This document shows, one piece after another, positions 56,202-63,922 of a DNA stretch of 64,000 nucleotides. The translations under genes and the position numbers were made by a program. A model generated the notes under the pieces. That model did no database searches and was not told the origin of the DNA. It saw only the letters and a list, made by a program, of their open reading frames with translations. The stretch's first letter is position 1, and each line of letters opens with the position of its first letter. Source of the stretch: a virus; the IMG/VR virus record IMGVR_UViG_3300043015_000560, positions 16,086-80,085 of that record; one strand, 5' to 3'.

Positions 56202-56863
56202 TGAAACTAATTAAAGAAATTAACGAGGAAGTAAAATACCTCCAAGAAGTTAACGAAGAAACTGGAAAGAGATCTCACTTTATTGAGGGTATCTTTTTAC
56301 AGTCTAATCTAACAAATAGAAACGGTCGATGCTATCCGAAAGATGTGATGCAAGAAGAAGTCGCAAGATACACAAAAGAAAGCATTGACAAAAAACGAGC
56401 ATACGGTGAGCTTGGTCATCCTGATGGCCCCACTGTAAACTTAGACAGAGTTTCCCATATGATTGTTTCCTTAAAAGAATCAGGAGATAATTATATTGGG
56501 CGAGCAAAGATTCTTGACACCCCTATGGGGAAAATTGTTAAGGAACTTATTGACGAAGGTGCTTCTCTGGGCGTAAGCTCTAGAGGGCTGGGTACAATTA
56601 AGGAACGAAATGGTATCAACGAAGTACAGAGCGATTTTCACTTAGCTACCGCTGCTGATATTGTTGCAGATCCTTCAGCCCCGGATGCTTTTGTTCATGG
56701 GATAATGGAAAATAAGGAATGGGTTAATGTTGGCGGTGTTTGGCAAGAGCAATTTATCGATCAAGCCAAAGATTTTATCGACGACGCCACCTTAGCTGGA
56801 AACCTAGAAGAAGCTAAACTTCAAGTTTTTGAAAGTTTCTTAAACAAATTGTCCAAAATTTAG
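56201..56863 (+). CDS. 21: prohead protease gp21
   Basis: 220 aa (T4: 212). GIFLQSNLTNRNGRCYPKDV, KKRAYGELGHPDGPTVNLDRVSH-type segment, and GASLGVSSRGLGTI. Candidate catalytic residues are the His at 73 or 86 and Ser126/127 in the U9 serine-protease fold. It cleaves gp22, gp67 and gp23 during head maturation. Followed by gp22. Confidence 0.92.
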   Translation: MKLIKEINEEVKYLQEVNEETGKRSHFIEGIFLQSNLTNRNGRCYPKDVMQEEVARYTKESIDKKRAYGELGHPDGPTVNLDRVSHMIVSLKESGDNYIGRAKILDTPMGKIVKELIDEGASLGVSSRGLGTIKERNGINEVQSDFHLATAADIVADPSAPDAFVHGIMENKEWVNVGGVWQEQFIDQAKDFIDDATLAGNLEEAKLQVFESFLNKLSKI

Positions 56864-56867
56864 AATA

Positions 56868-56875
56868 TATAAATA
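56868..56875 (+). promoter_or_regulatory. late promoter box before gp22
   Basis: TATAAATA, 40 nt upstream of the gp22 ATG, in the gap after gp21. Confidence 0.72.
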
Positions 56876-56915
56876 TATTAGGCAATATAAACAAACCGTA
56901 AAAGGGAGTAAAACA

Positions 56916-58076
56916 ATGGGAGTAGAATCCAAAATTAGAGAACTTATGGAGGGCGCCGCAAATCGTCCTTTAGATAAGCAAACAGGTGATGCTACAGCCC
57001 CTACTCAAGGTAGTTCAGACGCTAACCCCGAAATGCAGGACCTAAGTGGTGCAGGCAATAAGGAAGGTGGATTGACATCAGAAGTAGGCAAGGCAGCATC
57101 AGGCAAAGCCTCTAAAGATAGTACTCTTCCTAAAGGCCAAGGCGCTGGTAAAGCACCTAACTTCTCAGACGAAGAAGATCCTAAGAATGTAGTTGCACAA
57201 GCTAGTTCAAAAGGAAACGTCGCTAAAGAAGAAGTTGAGTCTGAAGAAGAAGAAATTGTCGTAGAGGAAGAGATTGTAGACGAAGCAGAATTAGAAGTAG
57301 CTGAGGAAGAGGAAGTAATTTCTGAAGACGAAGCCGCTGAAGAAGAAGCAGAAGACGCACTTTTCGAAGAAGACCTTAAGGCCTTGTTCGCAGACGAAGA
57401 ACATCTCAGCGAAGATTTCAAAGTTAAAGCAGCTAATATCTTTGAAGCTATTGTTACATCTAGAGTAACATCTGAAGTTGATGCTATTGAAGCAGAACTT
57501 ACAGAACAGTACAATAGTGAAATGGAATCAGCAAAAGAGGGATTGGTAGAGAGTATCGACAAATACCTTAGCTATGTAACTGAAAACTGGATGAGCGAGA
57601 ACCAACTTGCAATTGAGCAAGGAATCAAAACGGAAGTTACTGAATCCTTTATCAAGGGTTTGCAACAGGTTTTCACAGAGCATTACATCGACATTCCAGA
57701 AGAGAAATACGATGTGCTTGGTGAGATGCAAAGTAAGATTGATGAACTGTCATCTAAGCTCGACGAGCAGACACAGGCAATGATTGAATCTACAGAGGAA
57801 GCAACTCAACTGAGGAAAGAAAAAGTATTTGCAGAAGTAGCAGAAAGCTTAGCTTCAACTGAAGCCGAAAAGTTTGCCACATTGTGTGAAGATATTTCTT
57901 TTGGAAGTGAAGAGATGTATAGACAAAAGCTTGTCGTTGTTAAGGAAAACTATTTTCCCAAAGACGTTGCAGAGTCTACGGAGAAACTAGTTGATAGCGT
58001 TGAAGGTGATGCCTTAATAGAGAACGGCACAATGGCAAAATATGCCAAGGCAATCTCTCAGTCATCCAAGTTTTAA
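56916..58076 (+). CDS. 22: prohead scaffold protein gp22
   Basis: 386 aa (T4: 269). Acidic, helical and largely free of aromatic residues: a long Glu-rich stretch (about 105-155) and coiled coils (ELSSKLDEQTQAMIESTEEA, TQLRKEKVFAEVAESLA). The end, DALIENGTMAKYAKAISQSSKF, matches the C-terminal NxxMxxYxxAISR-like segment of gp22 proteins. It forms the core removed by gp21. The N-terminal 110 residues, Gly/Lys/Ser-rich, make it longer than T4 gp22. Confidence 0.9.
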   Translation: MGVESKIRELMEGAANRPLDKQTGDATAPTQGSSDANPEMQDLSGAGNKEGGLTSEVGKAASGKASKDSTLPKGQGAGKAPNFSDEEDPKNVVAQASSKGNVAKEEVESEEEEIVVEEEIVDEAELEVAEEEEVISEDEAAEEEAEDALFEEDLKALFADEEHLSEDFKVKAANIFEAIVTSRVTSEVDAIEAELTEQYNSEMESAKEGLVESIDKYLSYVTENWMSENQLAIEQGIKTEVTESFIKGLQQVFTEHYIDIPEEKYDVLGEMQSKIDELSSKLDEQTQAMIESTEEATQLRKEKVFAEVAESLASTEAEKFATLCEDISFGSEEMYRQKLVVVKENYFPKDVAESTEKLVDSVEGDALIENGTMAKYAKAISQSSKF

Positions 58077-58095
58077 CAATCAAAGTTTAATTTTT

Positions 58096-58103
58096 TATAA
58101 ATA
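58096..58103 (+). promoter_or_regulatory. late promoter box before gp23
   Basis: TATAAATA preceded by a T run, 50 nt upstream of the capsid gene ATG. Confidence 0.78.
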
Positions 58104-58153
58104 ATTAGAGTTATATAATAACACAAATAACTGAAACAACAAGGAGAACTTAA

Positions 58154-59419
58154 ATGTATCTTTCAGAAGAACTACAAAACAAGTGGGAGCCCGTATTAAA
58201 GCACCCTGATCTTTCTGAGATCAAGGACGCTCATAGACGTGCTGTTACTACCGTTGTTCTTGAGAACCAAGAGAAAGCCCTCCGCGAGGAAAAGGCGGTT
58301 TTCAACGAAGCAACACACGCTAACCAGACAGGTTCAGGAATCGATAACTACGATCCTATCCTAATCTCTTTGGTAAGACGTGCATTACCAAATCTTATGG
58401 CATATGATGTCTGTGGTGTTCAGCCAATGACTGGACCTACAGGACTTATTTTCGCCATGAAATCTCACTATGCTAGCCAAACAGGCGACGAAGCATTATT
58501 TAACGAAGCAGACACTGACTTCTCAGGTGCAGGCACACACGCTGGATCTAATCCAGTAGACGGCGCTTACACTACTGGTAACGGTGTATCTACTTCTACA
58601 GCAGAAGGCTTTGGCGATACTACTACACTTAACGAAATGGCTTTCTCAATTGAGAAAACAACTGTTACCGCTAAGTCTAGAGCGCTTAAAGCAGAATACA
58701 CTATCGAACTTGCACAAGACTTGAAAGCTATTCACGGTCTTGATGCAGAGTCTGAATTGTCTAACATCCTCTCTCAAGAGATCCTAGCAGAAATCAACAG
58801 AGAAGTTATTAGAACAATTTACAAAGTCGCTAAAACAGGTTCTGCTTCTACAGCAACACCTGGTACATTCGACTTAGACGTTGACTCTAACGGTAGATGG
58901 TCTGTAGAACGTTTCAAAGGATTACTGTTTAACATCGAAAGAGATGCTAACGTAATTGCACAAGACACACGTAGAGGTAAAGGTAACTTTATTATCTGTT
59001 CAGCAGACGTTGCATCAGCAATGGCTATGGCAGGTGTTCTTGACTACACTCCAGCACTTTCAACTAACCTAAACGTTGATGACACAGGTAACACATTCGC
59101 TGGTGTACTTAACGGACGTTATAAAGTATACATTGATCCTTATTCCGCTAACACTGGAGCTGCTAGCCAGTTCTACACAGTTGGCTACAAAGGAACAAGC
59201 CCATACGACGCAGGTCTGTTCTACTGTCCTTACGTTCCTCTACAAATGGTTAGAGCGATTGATCCTAGCACCTTCCAGCCAAAAATCGGCTTTAAGACAC
59301 GTTACGGAATGATTGCTAACCCATTCGTAGTAGACGGTTCAGGTAACACAGACGGCGACAACTTTACAGCTGACAGAAACCAATACTACAGAAGTGTAAA
59401 AGTTTCTAACTTGATGTAA
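58154..59419 (+). CDS. 23: major capsid protein gp23
   Basis: 421 aa before maturation (T4: 521). NYDPILISLVRRALPNLMAYDVCG, QPMTGPTGLIFAMKSHY, TVTAKSRALKAEYTIELAQDLKAIHGLDAE, NREVIRTIY, GNFIICSADVASAMAMAGVLDY and GLFYCPYVPLQMVRAIDPSTFQPKIGFKTRYG are gp23 signatures. The N-terminal helical propeptide has a candidate gp21 cleavage site after Glu52 (F-N-E-A). Shorter than T4, as in marine relatives. No gp24 gene is in the window. Strong RBS AAGGAG and late promoter. Confidence 0.97.
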   Translation: MYLSEELQNKWEPVLKHPDLSEIKDAHRRAVTTVVLENQEKALREEKAVFNEATHANQTGSGIDNYDPILISLVRRALPNLMAYDVCGVQPMTGPTGLIFAMKSHYASQTGDEALFNEADTDFSGAGTHAGSNPVDGAYTTGNGVSTSTAEGFGDTTTLNEMAFSIEKTTVTAKSRALKAEYTIELAQDLKAIHGLDAESELSNILSQEILAEINREVIRTIYKVAKTGSASTATPGTFDLDVDSNGRWSVERFKGLLFNIERDANVIAQDTRRGKGNFIICSADVASAMAMAGVLDYTPALSTNLNVDDTGNTFAGVLNGRYKVYIDPYSANTGAASQFYTVGYKGTSPYDAGLFYCPYVPLQMVRAIDPSTFQPKIGFKTRYGMIANPFVVDGSGNTDGDNFTADRNQYYRSVKVSNLM

Positions 59420-59433
59420 GTCAAAAAAAAGAA

Positions 59434-59483
59434 TTCCGTAACAACGGAACACTTTAAAGGGACTCTTAGGAGTCCCTTTTTTT
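59434..59483 (+). terminator. double hairpin terminator after gp23
   Basis: First hairpin TTCCGT-AACA-ACGGAA (59434-59449), then AAAGGGACTC-TTAG-GAGTCCCTTT (59456-59479), running into a T tract (59477-59483). The second one is a classical rho-independent terminator. Confidence 0.92.
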
Positions 59484-59503
59484 GTGCCTTCAATCTTATA
59501 ACT

Positions 59504-59511
59504 TATAAATA
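59504..59511 (+). promoter_or_regulatory. late promoter box before the lipoprotein gene
   Basis: TATAAATA, 46 nt upstream of the lipoprotein ATG and after the gp23 terminator, making this an independent late unit closed by the terminator at 59945. Confidence 0.75.
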
Positions 59512-59557
59512 GTAGTGTCTTTACATTTAAGTGAAGACTAAACCAGAGGTATAATAA

Positions 59558-59833
59558 ATGAATAAATTATTCACTATTATTGCAGTCCTCGGTTTTGTAG
59601 TTTTATTACCTTCATGTGCTTCAGTTGGAGCAGTTATAGAAGGTGGTAAAGACGTGACTACAAGTATAGTTGATACATCTGTCAAAACAGCGGGTAACAT
59701 TGGTACGGCTGTTCTTAGAGATGCCTCTGACATTGTTAATACAGCAGCAGATGCAGCTGAAGGTGTCGTAGATACAGTAGTTACGGAGATTGATAAGCAA
59801 ACCGACGAGCTTCAAGAACCAAAAAAGGACTAA
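59558..59833 (+). CDS. small phage lipoprotein (zero-frame product)
   Basis: 91 aa. Signal peptide of the lipoprotein class: NKLFTIIAVLGFVVLLPSC, with LPSC as lipobox and Cys20 as the lipidated residue. The mature part is an amphipathic, Ala/Val/Thr/Asp repeat (VGAVIEGGKDVTTSIVDTSV, NIGTAVLRDASDIVNTAAD) ending in KKD. It would be anchored in the host envelope. Known phage lipoproteins include outer-membrane spanins and superinfection-exclusion proteins; neither can be shown here. It has its own late promoter and terminator. The last codons form an A-AAA-AAG slippery site. Confidence 0.8.
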   Translation: MNKLFTIIAVLGFVVLLPSCASVGAVIEGGKDVTTSIVDTSVKTAGNIGTAVLRDASDIVNTAADAAEGVVDTVVTEIDKQTDELQEPKKD

Positions 59834-59940
59834 GGATTTTCTCTATTCGCAACGAGAAAAGACAAGCCGATCAAGACATTAAAATTCTAGTTAAACGGAT
59901 ATTAAAGTATTGTGAGGATAATCCAAAAGAGTGCGAATAA
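59821..59940 (+). CDS. -1 frameshift extension of the lipoprotein
   Basis: The end of the lipoprotein gene reads CCA AAA AAG GAC TAA. A-AAA-AAG (59821-59827) is the dnaX-type slippery heptamer. Nine nt after it, TTTTCTC (59837-59843) pairs with GAGAAAA (59854-59860) around a 10-nt loop, and AAGGA lies in the spacer. A -1 slip opens a frame of 37 codons (GLRIFSIRNEKRQADQDIKI..., ending NPKECE) to the stop at 59938-59940, immediately before a terminator. The extension is basic/helical with two Cys and has no usable start codon of its own. Confidence 0.6.
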   Translation, partial: KKGLRIFSIRNEKRQADQDIKILVKRILKYCEDNPKECE

Positions 59941-59944
59941 ACTA

Positions 59945-59967
59945 GGGCAGGAAACTGCCCTTTTTTA
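59945..59967 (+). terminator. rho-independent terminator after the lipoprotein unit
   Basis: GGGCAG-GAAA-CTGCCC followed by TTTTTT (59961-59966). It is 4 nt after the stop of the frameshift extension, which supports that extension being part of the gene. Confidence 0.92.
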
Positions 59968-59971
59968 TCTT

Positions 59972-59979
59972 TATAAATA
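59972..59979 (+). promoter_or_regulatory. late promoter box before the small basic protein
   Basis: TATAAATA, 43 nt upstream of the ATG at 60023, directly after the terminator. Confidence 0.75.
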
Positions 59980-60022
59980 GTAGGTAAGCACAAGGAAGTG
60001 TTTATTTTTACAATGGAGAGAA

Positions 60023-60184
60023 ATGGCTAAATCATGGCAAAACACAAAGAACGCACTTAGACACATAGTTAAAGGTACATCACAAGGCGATGGTGGCAGA
60101 GGGCGAAAAACAAAACAAAACACCAGTACAATGAACAAACATAGAAGACGTTCATTTAAGAAATATAGAGGACAGGGCAAATAA
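60023..60184 (+). CDS. small basic protein
   Basis: 53 aa, below common ORF length limits. AKSWQNTKNALRHIVKGTSQ, then GGRGRKTKQ and a C-terminal NKHRRRSFKKYRGQGK. Strongly positively charged, no Cys. RBS GGAGAG and a late promoter precede it, and the stop overlaps the next start (TAATG), so it is clearly translated with the tail-completion protein. It might bind nucleic acid or be a virion peptide. Confidence 0.7.
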   Translation: MAKSWQNTKNALRHIVKGTSQGDGGRGRKTKQNTSTMNKHRRRSFKKYRGQGK

Positions 60185-60771
60185 TGGCATTGGACAAGAC
60201 ATTAAATATAACAGAAGCAGACTTTGATGCAGGTAACCCTAGTGAGTTAGACTATCTAAAGCCTAATGGGTTTAAGTTTCTTGTCCACAATTTACCTAAT
60301 GTTTCATTCTTTTGTCAATCAGCAAACATACCTGATATGACAATGGGCTCACCAGTAGTAGCAACACCGCTAGTTGATTACTTCGAACCAGGCGATAAAA
60401 TACAGTTTGGAGAGTTATCAATTAGATTCCTCATACAAGAGAACATGGCTAACTACACAGAGCTCTATGAGTGGCTAAGAGGTTTGGGCTTCCCAGAAGA
60501 CCATACCGAATACAAAAAGTTTACAGAATCACAAGGGTACCGTTTCCCAGACATTGCTCCTCACAAACAAGGATCCTTAGGCGAGAAGAGTGATGCAACA
60601 TTGTTTATTTTAGATAGTAATAATGTAGCCAAATCTAAAATCATATTTCAAGATGCATTCCCAATTGCTCTAAGTGGCTTGGACTTTGACATCTCTTCTG
60701 GCAATACAGAGTACTTCCAAGGGATTGCCTCTTTTAGGTATAGACAGTATATTATATCTACTAATATATAA
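60184..60771 (+). CDS. tail completion protein (gp3-like, tube fold)
   Basis: 195 aa. LKPNGFKFLVHNLPNVSFFCQS, ANIPDMTMGSPVVATPLVDYF, FGELSIRFLIQENMANYTELYEWL, SDATLFILDSNNVAKSKIIFQDAFP. The pattern is tube-like, and in marine T4-like phages the protein between gp23 and UvsY is generally annotated as gp3, the tail tube terminator. Direct similarity to T4 gp3 is not apparent to me. Alternative: a second tube-related protein. Confidence 0.65.
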   Translation: MALDKTLNITEADFDAGNPSELDYLKPNGFKFLVHNLPNVSFFCQSANIPDMTMGSPVVATPLVDYFEPGDKIQFGELSIRFLIQENMANYTELYEWLRGLGFPEDHTEYKKFTESQGYRFPDIAPHKQGSLGEKSDATLFILDSNNVAKSKIIFQDAFPIALSGLDFDISSGNTEYFQGIASFRYRQYIISTNI

Positions 60772-60787
60772 ACGGTCACCTTTGTCC

Positions 60788-60815
60788 TTGACAATCACAC
60801 CGTTTAGTGTATAAT
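60788..60815 (+). promoter_or_regulatory. sigma70-like promoter before uvsY
   Basis: TTGACA at 60788-60793, 16-nt spacer, TATAAT at 60810-60815, about 30 nt before the uvsY ATG. Confidence 0.75.
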
Positions 60816-60843
60816 ACGTTATATATAGCAACAGGACTTTATT

Positions 60844-61284
60844 ATGAAACTTGATGAACTACAAGCCGAATGGAAAAAAGACTCACAGATTGATGAGCTC
60901 AATCTAGGTTCAGCAGCAATTAAAACATCTGAACTACACGCCAAGTACCTTAATGTTCTAACTACTTTCAGACTTCAATCTCGAAAGTATGAATCACAAA
61001 TGTTGACGCTAAGACGAACCAAGTGGAGGTACTTCCGCGGAGAGTTGTCAAAGTCGGAGTTGGATCAATTAGGTTGGGATCAATACTTAGGACCTCAGCC
61101 ACTTAAAAACGAAATGAATGATTACTTAGACAGTGATCCTGATATTATCATCTTAGCAGATAAGGTTGAATATATTAGAGCTTGTTTCGATTATGTAGAG
61201 CGTATTATGCGCTCACTTAATAGTAGAACATGGGACGTGAAAAACGCAATTGAATGGACTAAATTTACAAACGGATTAATGTAA
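60844..61284 (+). CDS. uvsY: recombination mediator UvsY
   Basis: 146 aa (T4: 137). KLDELQAEWKKDSQIDELNLG, ELHAKYLNVLTTFRLQSRKYE, MLTLRRTKWRYFRGELSKSEL and EYIRACFDYVERIMRSLNSRTWDVKNAIEW are the family signature. UvsY loads UvsX onto gp32-coated ssDNA. It is followed 4 nt later by uvsW, as in T4-like marine phages. Confidence 0.94.
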   Translation: MKLDELQAEWKKDSQIDELNLGSAAIKTSELHAKYLNVLTTFRLQSRKYESQMLTLRRTKWRYFRGELSKSELDQLGWDQYLGPQPLKNEMNDYLDSDPDIIILADKVEYIRACFDYVERIMRSLNSRTWDVKNAIEWTKFTNGLM

Positions 61285-61288
61285 CGAT

Positions 61289-62770
61289 ATGATACACGTC
61301 ACAAAAGTAGACGAGTGCTACTTACATATTAAAACAGACCCTAGCACAGCACAAGAGATAAACGATTATTTCACGTTTGATGTTCCAGGTGCTCGCTTCA
61401 TGCCACTGTACAAAAACAGAATGTGGGATGGGAAAGCTAGACTTTTCAATATGTATAAATCGTCATTGTATGTTGGCCTACTACCTTATCTAGAGGAGTT
61501 TGCTAACACACTAGAATATCCCCTAACTAAAGACATCGAAGAAATAGGAGACCCTGTTTCTGTGTCGTACATGACTAAATTTACAAAGGAGTTAAATTTA
61601 CAATCTAATGGAAAAAGTATTGAAGCGCGTGACTACCAAGTTAACGCCATCACAACAGCAGTTAATCGAGGACGCTGTCTACTTGTCAGCCCAACTGCTT
61701 CTGGCAAGTCTCTCATTATTTATTCCTTGGTTCGTTATCATAGCAACCTAGGAAGAAAACAACTCATTATAGTACCAACCACTTCGCTGGTTGAACAAAT
61801 GTACGGCGACTTTCAAGATTACGCATCCGCAGACTCTTGGAAGGCTTCTGAACAATGTCATAGAATATACGGTGGAAAAGAAAAGTCCAATGATTTTCCA
61901 GTGACTATATCAACCTGGCAATCCATATATAAGTTTCCAAAGTCGTGGTTTGAGAAATTCGATGTCGTGTACGGAGACGAAGCTCATCAGTTTAAAGCAA
62001 AATCACTTACAAGTATCTTAGATAAATGTACCACTACTCCATATAGAATAGGAACTACGGGTACCTTAGATGGTACAAAGACACACAAACTAGTTCTAGA
62101 GGGTATCTTCGGTGAGGTTAAAAACGTTATTACCACCAAGAAACTAATGGATACGGATCAAGTTGCAACGTTGAAAATCATTGGAATGATCCTAGAATAC
62201 TCAGATGCAGATCGTCAATTAGTTAAAAAGATGAACTATGCTGAGGAAATGGATTGGCTTGTAACTAATCCTGTACGCAATACATTGCTAAGAAACCTTA
62301 CAATATCTCAAACAGGCAACACGCTTGTTCTTTTCCAATACGTTGAAAAGCACGGCAAAGTCTTATATGAGATGATTAAAGAAAAAGTCGCAGAGGGTAG
62401 AAAAGTATTCTTTGTCTTTGGTGGAACAGATACAGAACAGCGTGAAGAAATCAGACGCTTGACAGAGAAAGAAAACGATTGTATAATAGTCGCATCATAC
62501 GGCACATTCTCAACGGGCATAAATATAAGGAACCTACATAATATTGTGTTCGCTTCTCCTAGTAAATCTAGGATTAGAAACTTACAGTCCATAGGTAGAG
62601 GGCTAAGAAAAGGCGACAACAAAACGTCTTGTAACTTGTTTGATGTTGGTGACGATCTAATGTGGAAGTCTAAAAAGAACTACACACTAGGACATATGGT
62701 GGAAAGAATTAAGATATATAATGAAGAAAAATTTAATTACAAACTAGTAAGAATAAAAGTAGATGGATAA
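61289..62770 (+). CDS. uvsW: DNA helicase UvsW
   Basis: 493 aa (T4: 503). Superfamily 2: N-terminal domain with MWDGKARLFN, Walker A SPTASGKS (134-141), motif Ia VPTTSLVEQ, DEAH box (230-233), GTTGTL motif III (255-260), and motif VI QSIGRGLRKG near 430. It processes R-loops and branched DNA, ending origin replication in favour of recombination-dependent replication. All motifs are intact. Its end overlaps the next gene by 8 nt. Confidence 0.95.
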   Translation: MIHVTKVDECYLHIKTDPSTAQEINDYFTFDVPGARFMPLYKNRMWDGKARLFNMYKSSLYVGLLPYLEEFANTLEYPLTKDIEEIGDPVSVSYMTKFTKELNLQSNGKSIEARDYQVNAITTAVNRGRCLLVSPTASGKSLIIYSLVRYHSNLGRKQLIIVPTTSLVEQMYGDFQDYASADSWKASEQCHRIYGGKEKSNDFPVTISTWQSIYKFPKSWFEKFDVVYGDEAHQFKAKSLTSILDKCTTTPYRIGTTGTLDGTKTHKLVLEGIFGEVKNVITTKKLMDTDQVATLKIIGMILEYSDADRQLVKKMNYAEEMDWLVTNPVRNTLLRNLTISQTGNTLVLFQYVEKHGKVLYEMIKEKVAEGRKVFFVFGGTDTEQREEIRRLTEKENDCIIVASYGTFSTGINIRNLHNIVFASPSKSRIRNLQSIGRGLRKGDNKTSCNLFDVGDDLMWKSKKNYTLGHMVERIKIYNEEKFNYKLVRIKVDG

Positions 62771-63197
62771 TATACAAGTCTTAAAACTAGTCAATGGACA
62801 GACAATTGTTGGTATTACGGATTTGCTTCCCGATGGAAATACCTACGTTCAATACCCACTAGAAATTATAACTAGGTCCTTGCCTTCCCCGGACGGTCAG
62901 CCTGTAGGCGAAATGAACCACATACGTCCTTATTTAATGATGACAGACGTAGACAACGTTTCAATTGATCCTTTTAATATTATGACATCTTTTCCTTTGT
63001 CACAATCATTTCATCAATCATATAATAATTTAGTTGAAACAGTTTACAAACAGGAAGTTAGCTACGATGGTAGCTTTTTAGATGAAGTAGACGAGGATCC
63101 GTTGGCTAAAGATGTCGAGGATTTAACTGAAGAAGAGAAAGAATATTTAGATGGAGTATTAGAACAAGTAACGGGTAGTAAACGGACTGTACACTAA
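62763..63197 (+). CDS. hypothetical protein with Sm-like N-terminus
   Basis: 144 aa. IQVLKLVNGQTIVGITDLLPDG, YVQYPLEIITRS looks like the first strands of an Sm/Lsm-type barrel, and the C-terminus is acidic (DEVDEDPLAKDVEDLTEEEKE). Similar proteins occur after uvsW in marine T4-like phages; function unknown. Co-translated with UvsW. Confidence 0.6.
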   Translation: MDNIQVLKLVNGQTIVGITDLLPDGNTYVQYPLEIITRSLPSPDGQPVGEMNHIRPYLMMTDVDNVSIDPFNIMTSFPLSQSFHQSYNNLVETVYKQEVSYDGSFLDEVDEDPLAKDVEDLTEEEKEYLDGVLEQVTGSKRTVH

Positions 63198-63293
63198 GTT
63201 GTATTAAAGTTATTATTCCTTTTATCGCTACATAGCGAAGTATACACATACAAAAACAATTTGTCAAGCAATTTTTTTATAATGGAGACCAAA

Positions 63294-63884
63294 ATGGAAA
63301 AGAAGAAGGCAAGAGCTCACTACATTGACAATAAGGAGTTCTTAAAGCAAATAAGCGAGTACAGGTTAACTGTTCTTGCCGCAAAAGAAAAAGGAGTCGA
63401 TAAGCCTCCTGTAACAGGCTACCTAGGTGAGTGCTTTATTAAGATAGCAAACCACTTAGCATACAAGTCAAACTTTATCAATTATACATTTCGCGATGAG
63501 ATGATCTTAGATGGTATTGAAAACTGTCTAACATATATTGATAACTTTGATCCCGCAAAATCCTCAAACCCGTTTGCGTACTTTACCCAAATTACATACT
63601 ACGCATTCCTTAGACGTATTCAGAAAGAGAAGCGACAAATGGATACTAAGATGAAGTATCTACAAAGCGTTGACTTGGAAGGTCTAATTGCTGATGCCGA
63701 AGGAAGTGGTGAGGGTAGCAATGAGTTCTTAGATTGGATGCGTACACAATTAGATCTAACAGCACAAGACAATGCTAAGATTGAGGCACAAACTAGTAAG
63801 AACATTCCTAAGAGACGACCAAAATATTTAGATAAGAAACGGTCGGATGAGGAAGAAAAAGCACTTGACAATCAGTCTAAATAG
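63294..63884 (+). CDS. 55: late sigma factor gp55
   Basis: 196 aa from the ATG at 63294 (GGAG 6 nt upstream); upstream in-frame starts at 63261 and 63282 are less likely. KKARAHYIDNKEFLKQISEYR, KPPVTGYLGECFIKIANHLAYK, INYTFRDEMILDGIENCLTYIDNFDP, NPFAYFTQITYYAFLRRIQKEKRQM is the sigma region 2-like core conserved in gp55. It directs RNA polymerase to TATAAATA late promoters, which abound in this window, together with gp33 (1533). Confidence 0.94.
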   Translation: MEKKKARAHYIDNKEFLKQISEYRLTVLAAKEKGVDKPPVTGYLGECFIKIANHLAYKSNFINYTFRDEMILDGIENCLTYIDNFDPAKSSNPFAYFTQITYYAFLRRIQKEKRQMDTKMKYLQSVDLEGLIADAEGSGEGSNEFLDWMRTQLDLTAQDNAKIEAQTSKNIPKRRPKYLDKKRSDEEEKALDNQSK

Positions 63885-63893
63885 TCGTATAAT
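63865..63893 (+). promoter_or_regulatory. sigma70-like promoter before queE
   Basis: TTGACA at 63865-63870, 17-nt spacer, TATAAT at 63888-63893, overlapping the end of the gp55 gene, 30 nt before the ATG at 63923. Confidence 0.75.
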
Positions 63894-63922
63894 AGACAAA
63901 TAAATTTAGATAAAGGTATATT

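Noticed and set aside
57005-57562. Long serine-rich minus-strand ORF opposite gp22
   Set aside because: Arises from Glu/Ala codons of the scaffold gene read on the other strand.
63261-63283. TTGTCA...TATAAT before gp55
   Set aside because: Spacing is only 11 nt, too short for a sigma70 promoter; a T run separates the elements.
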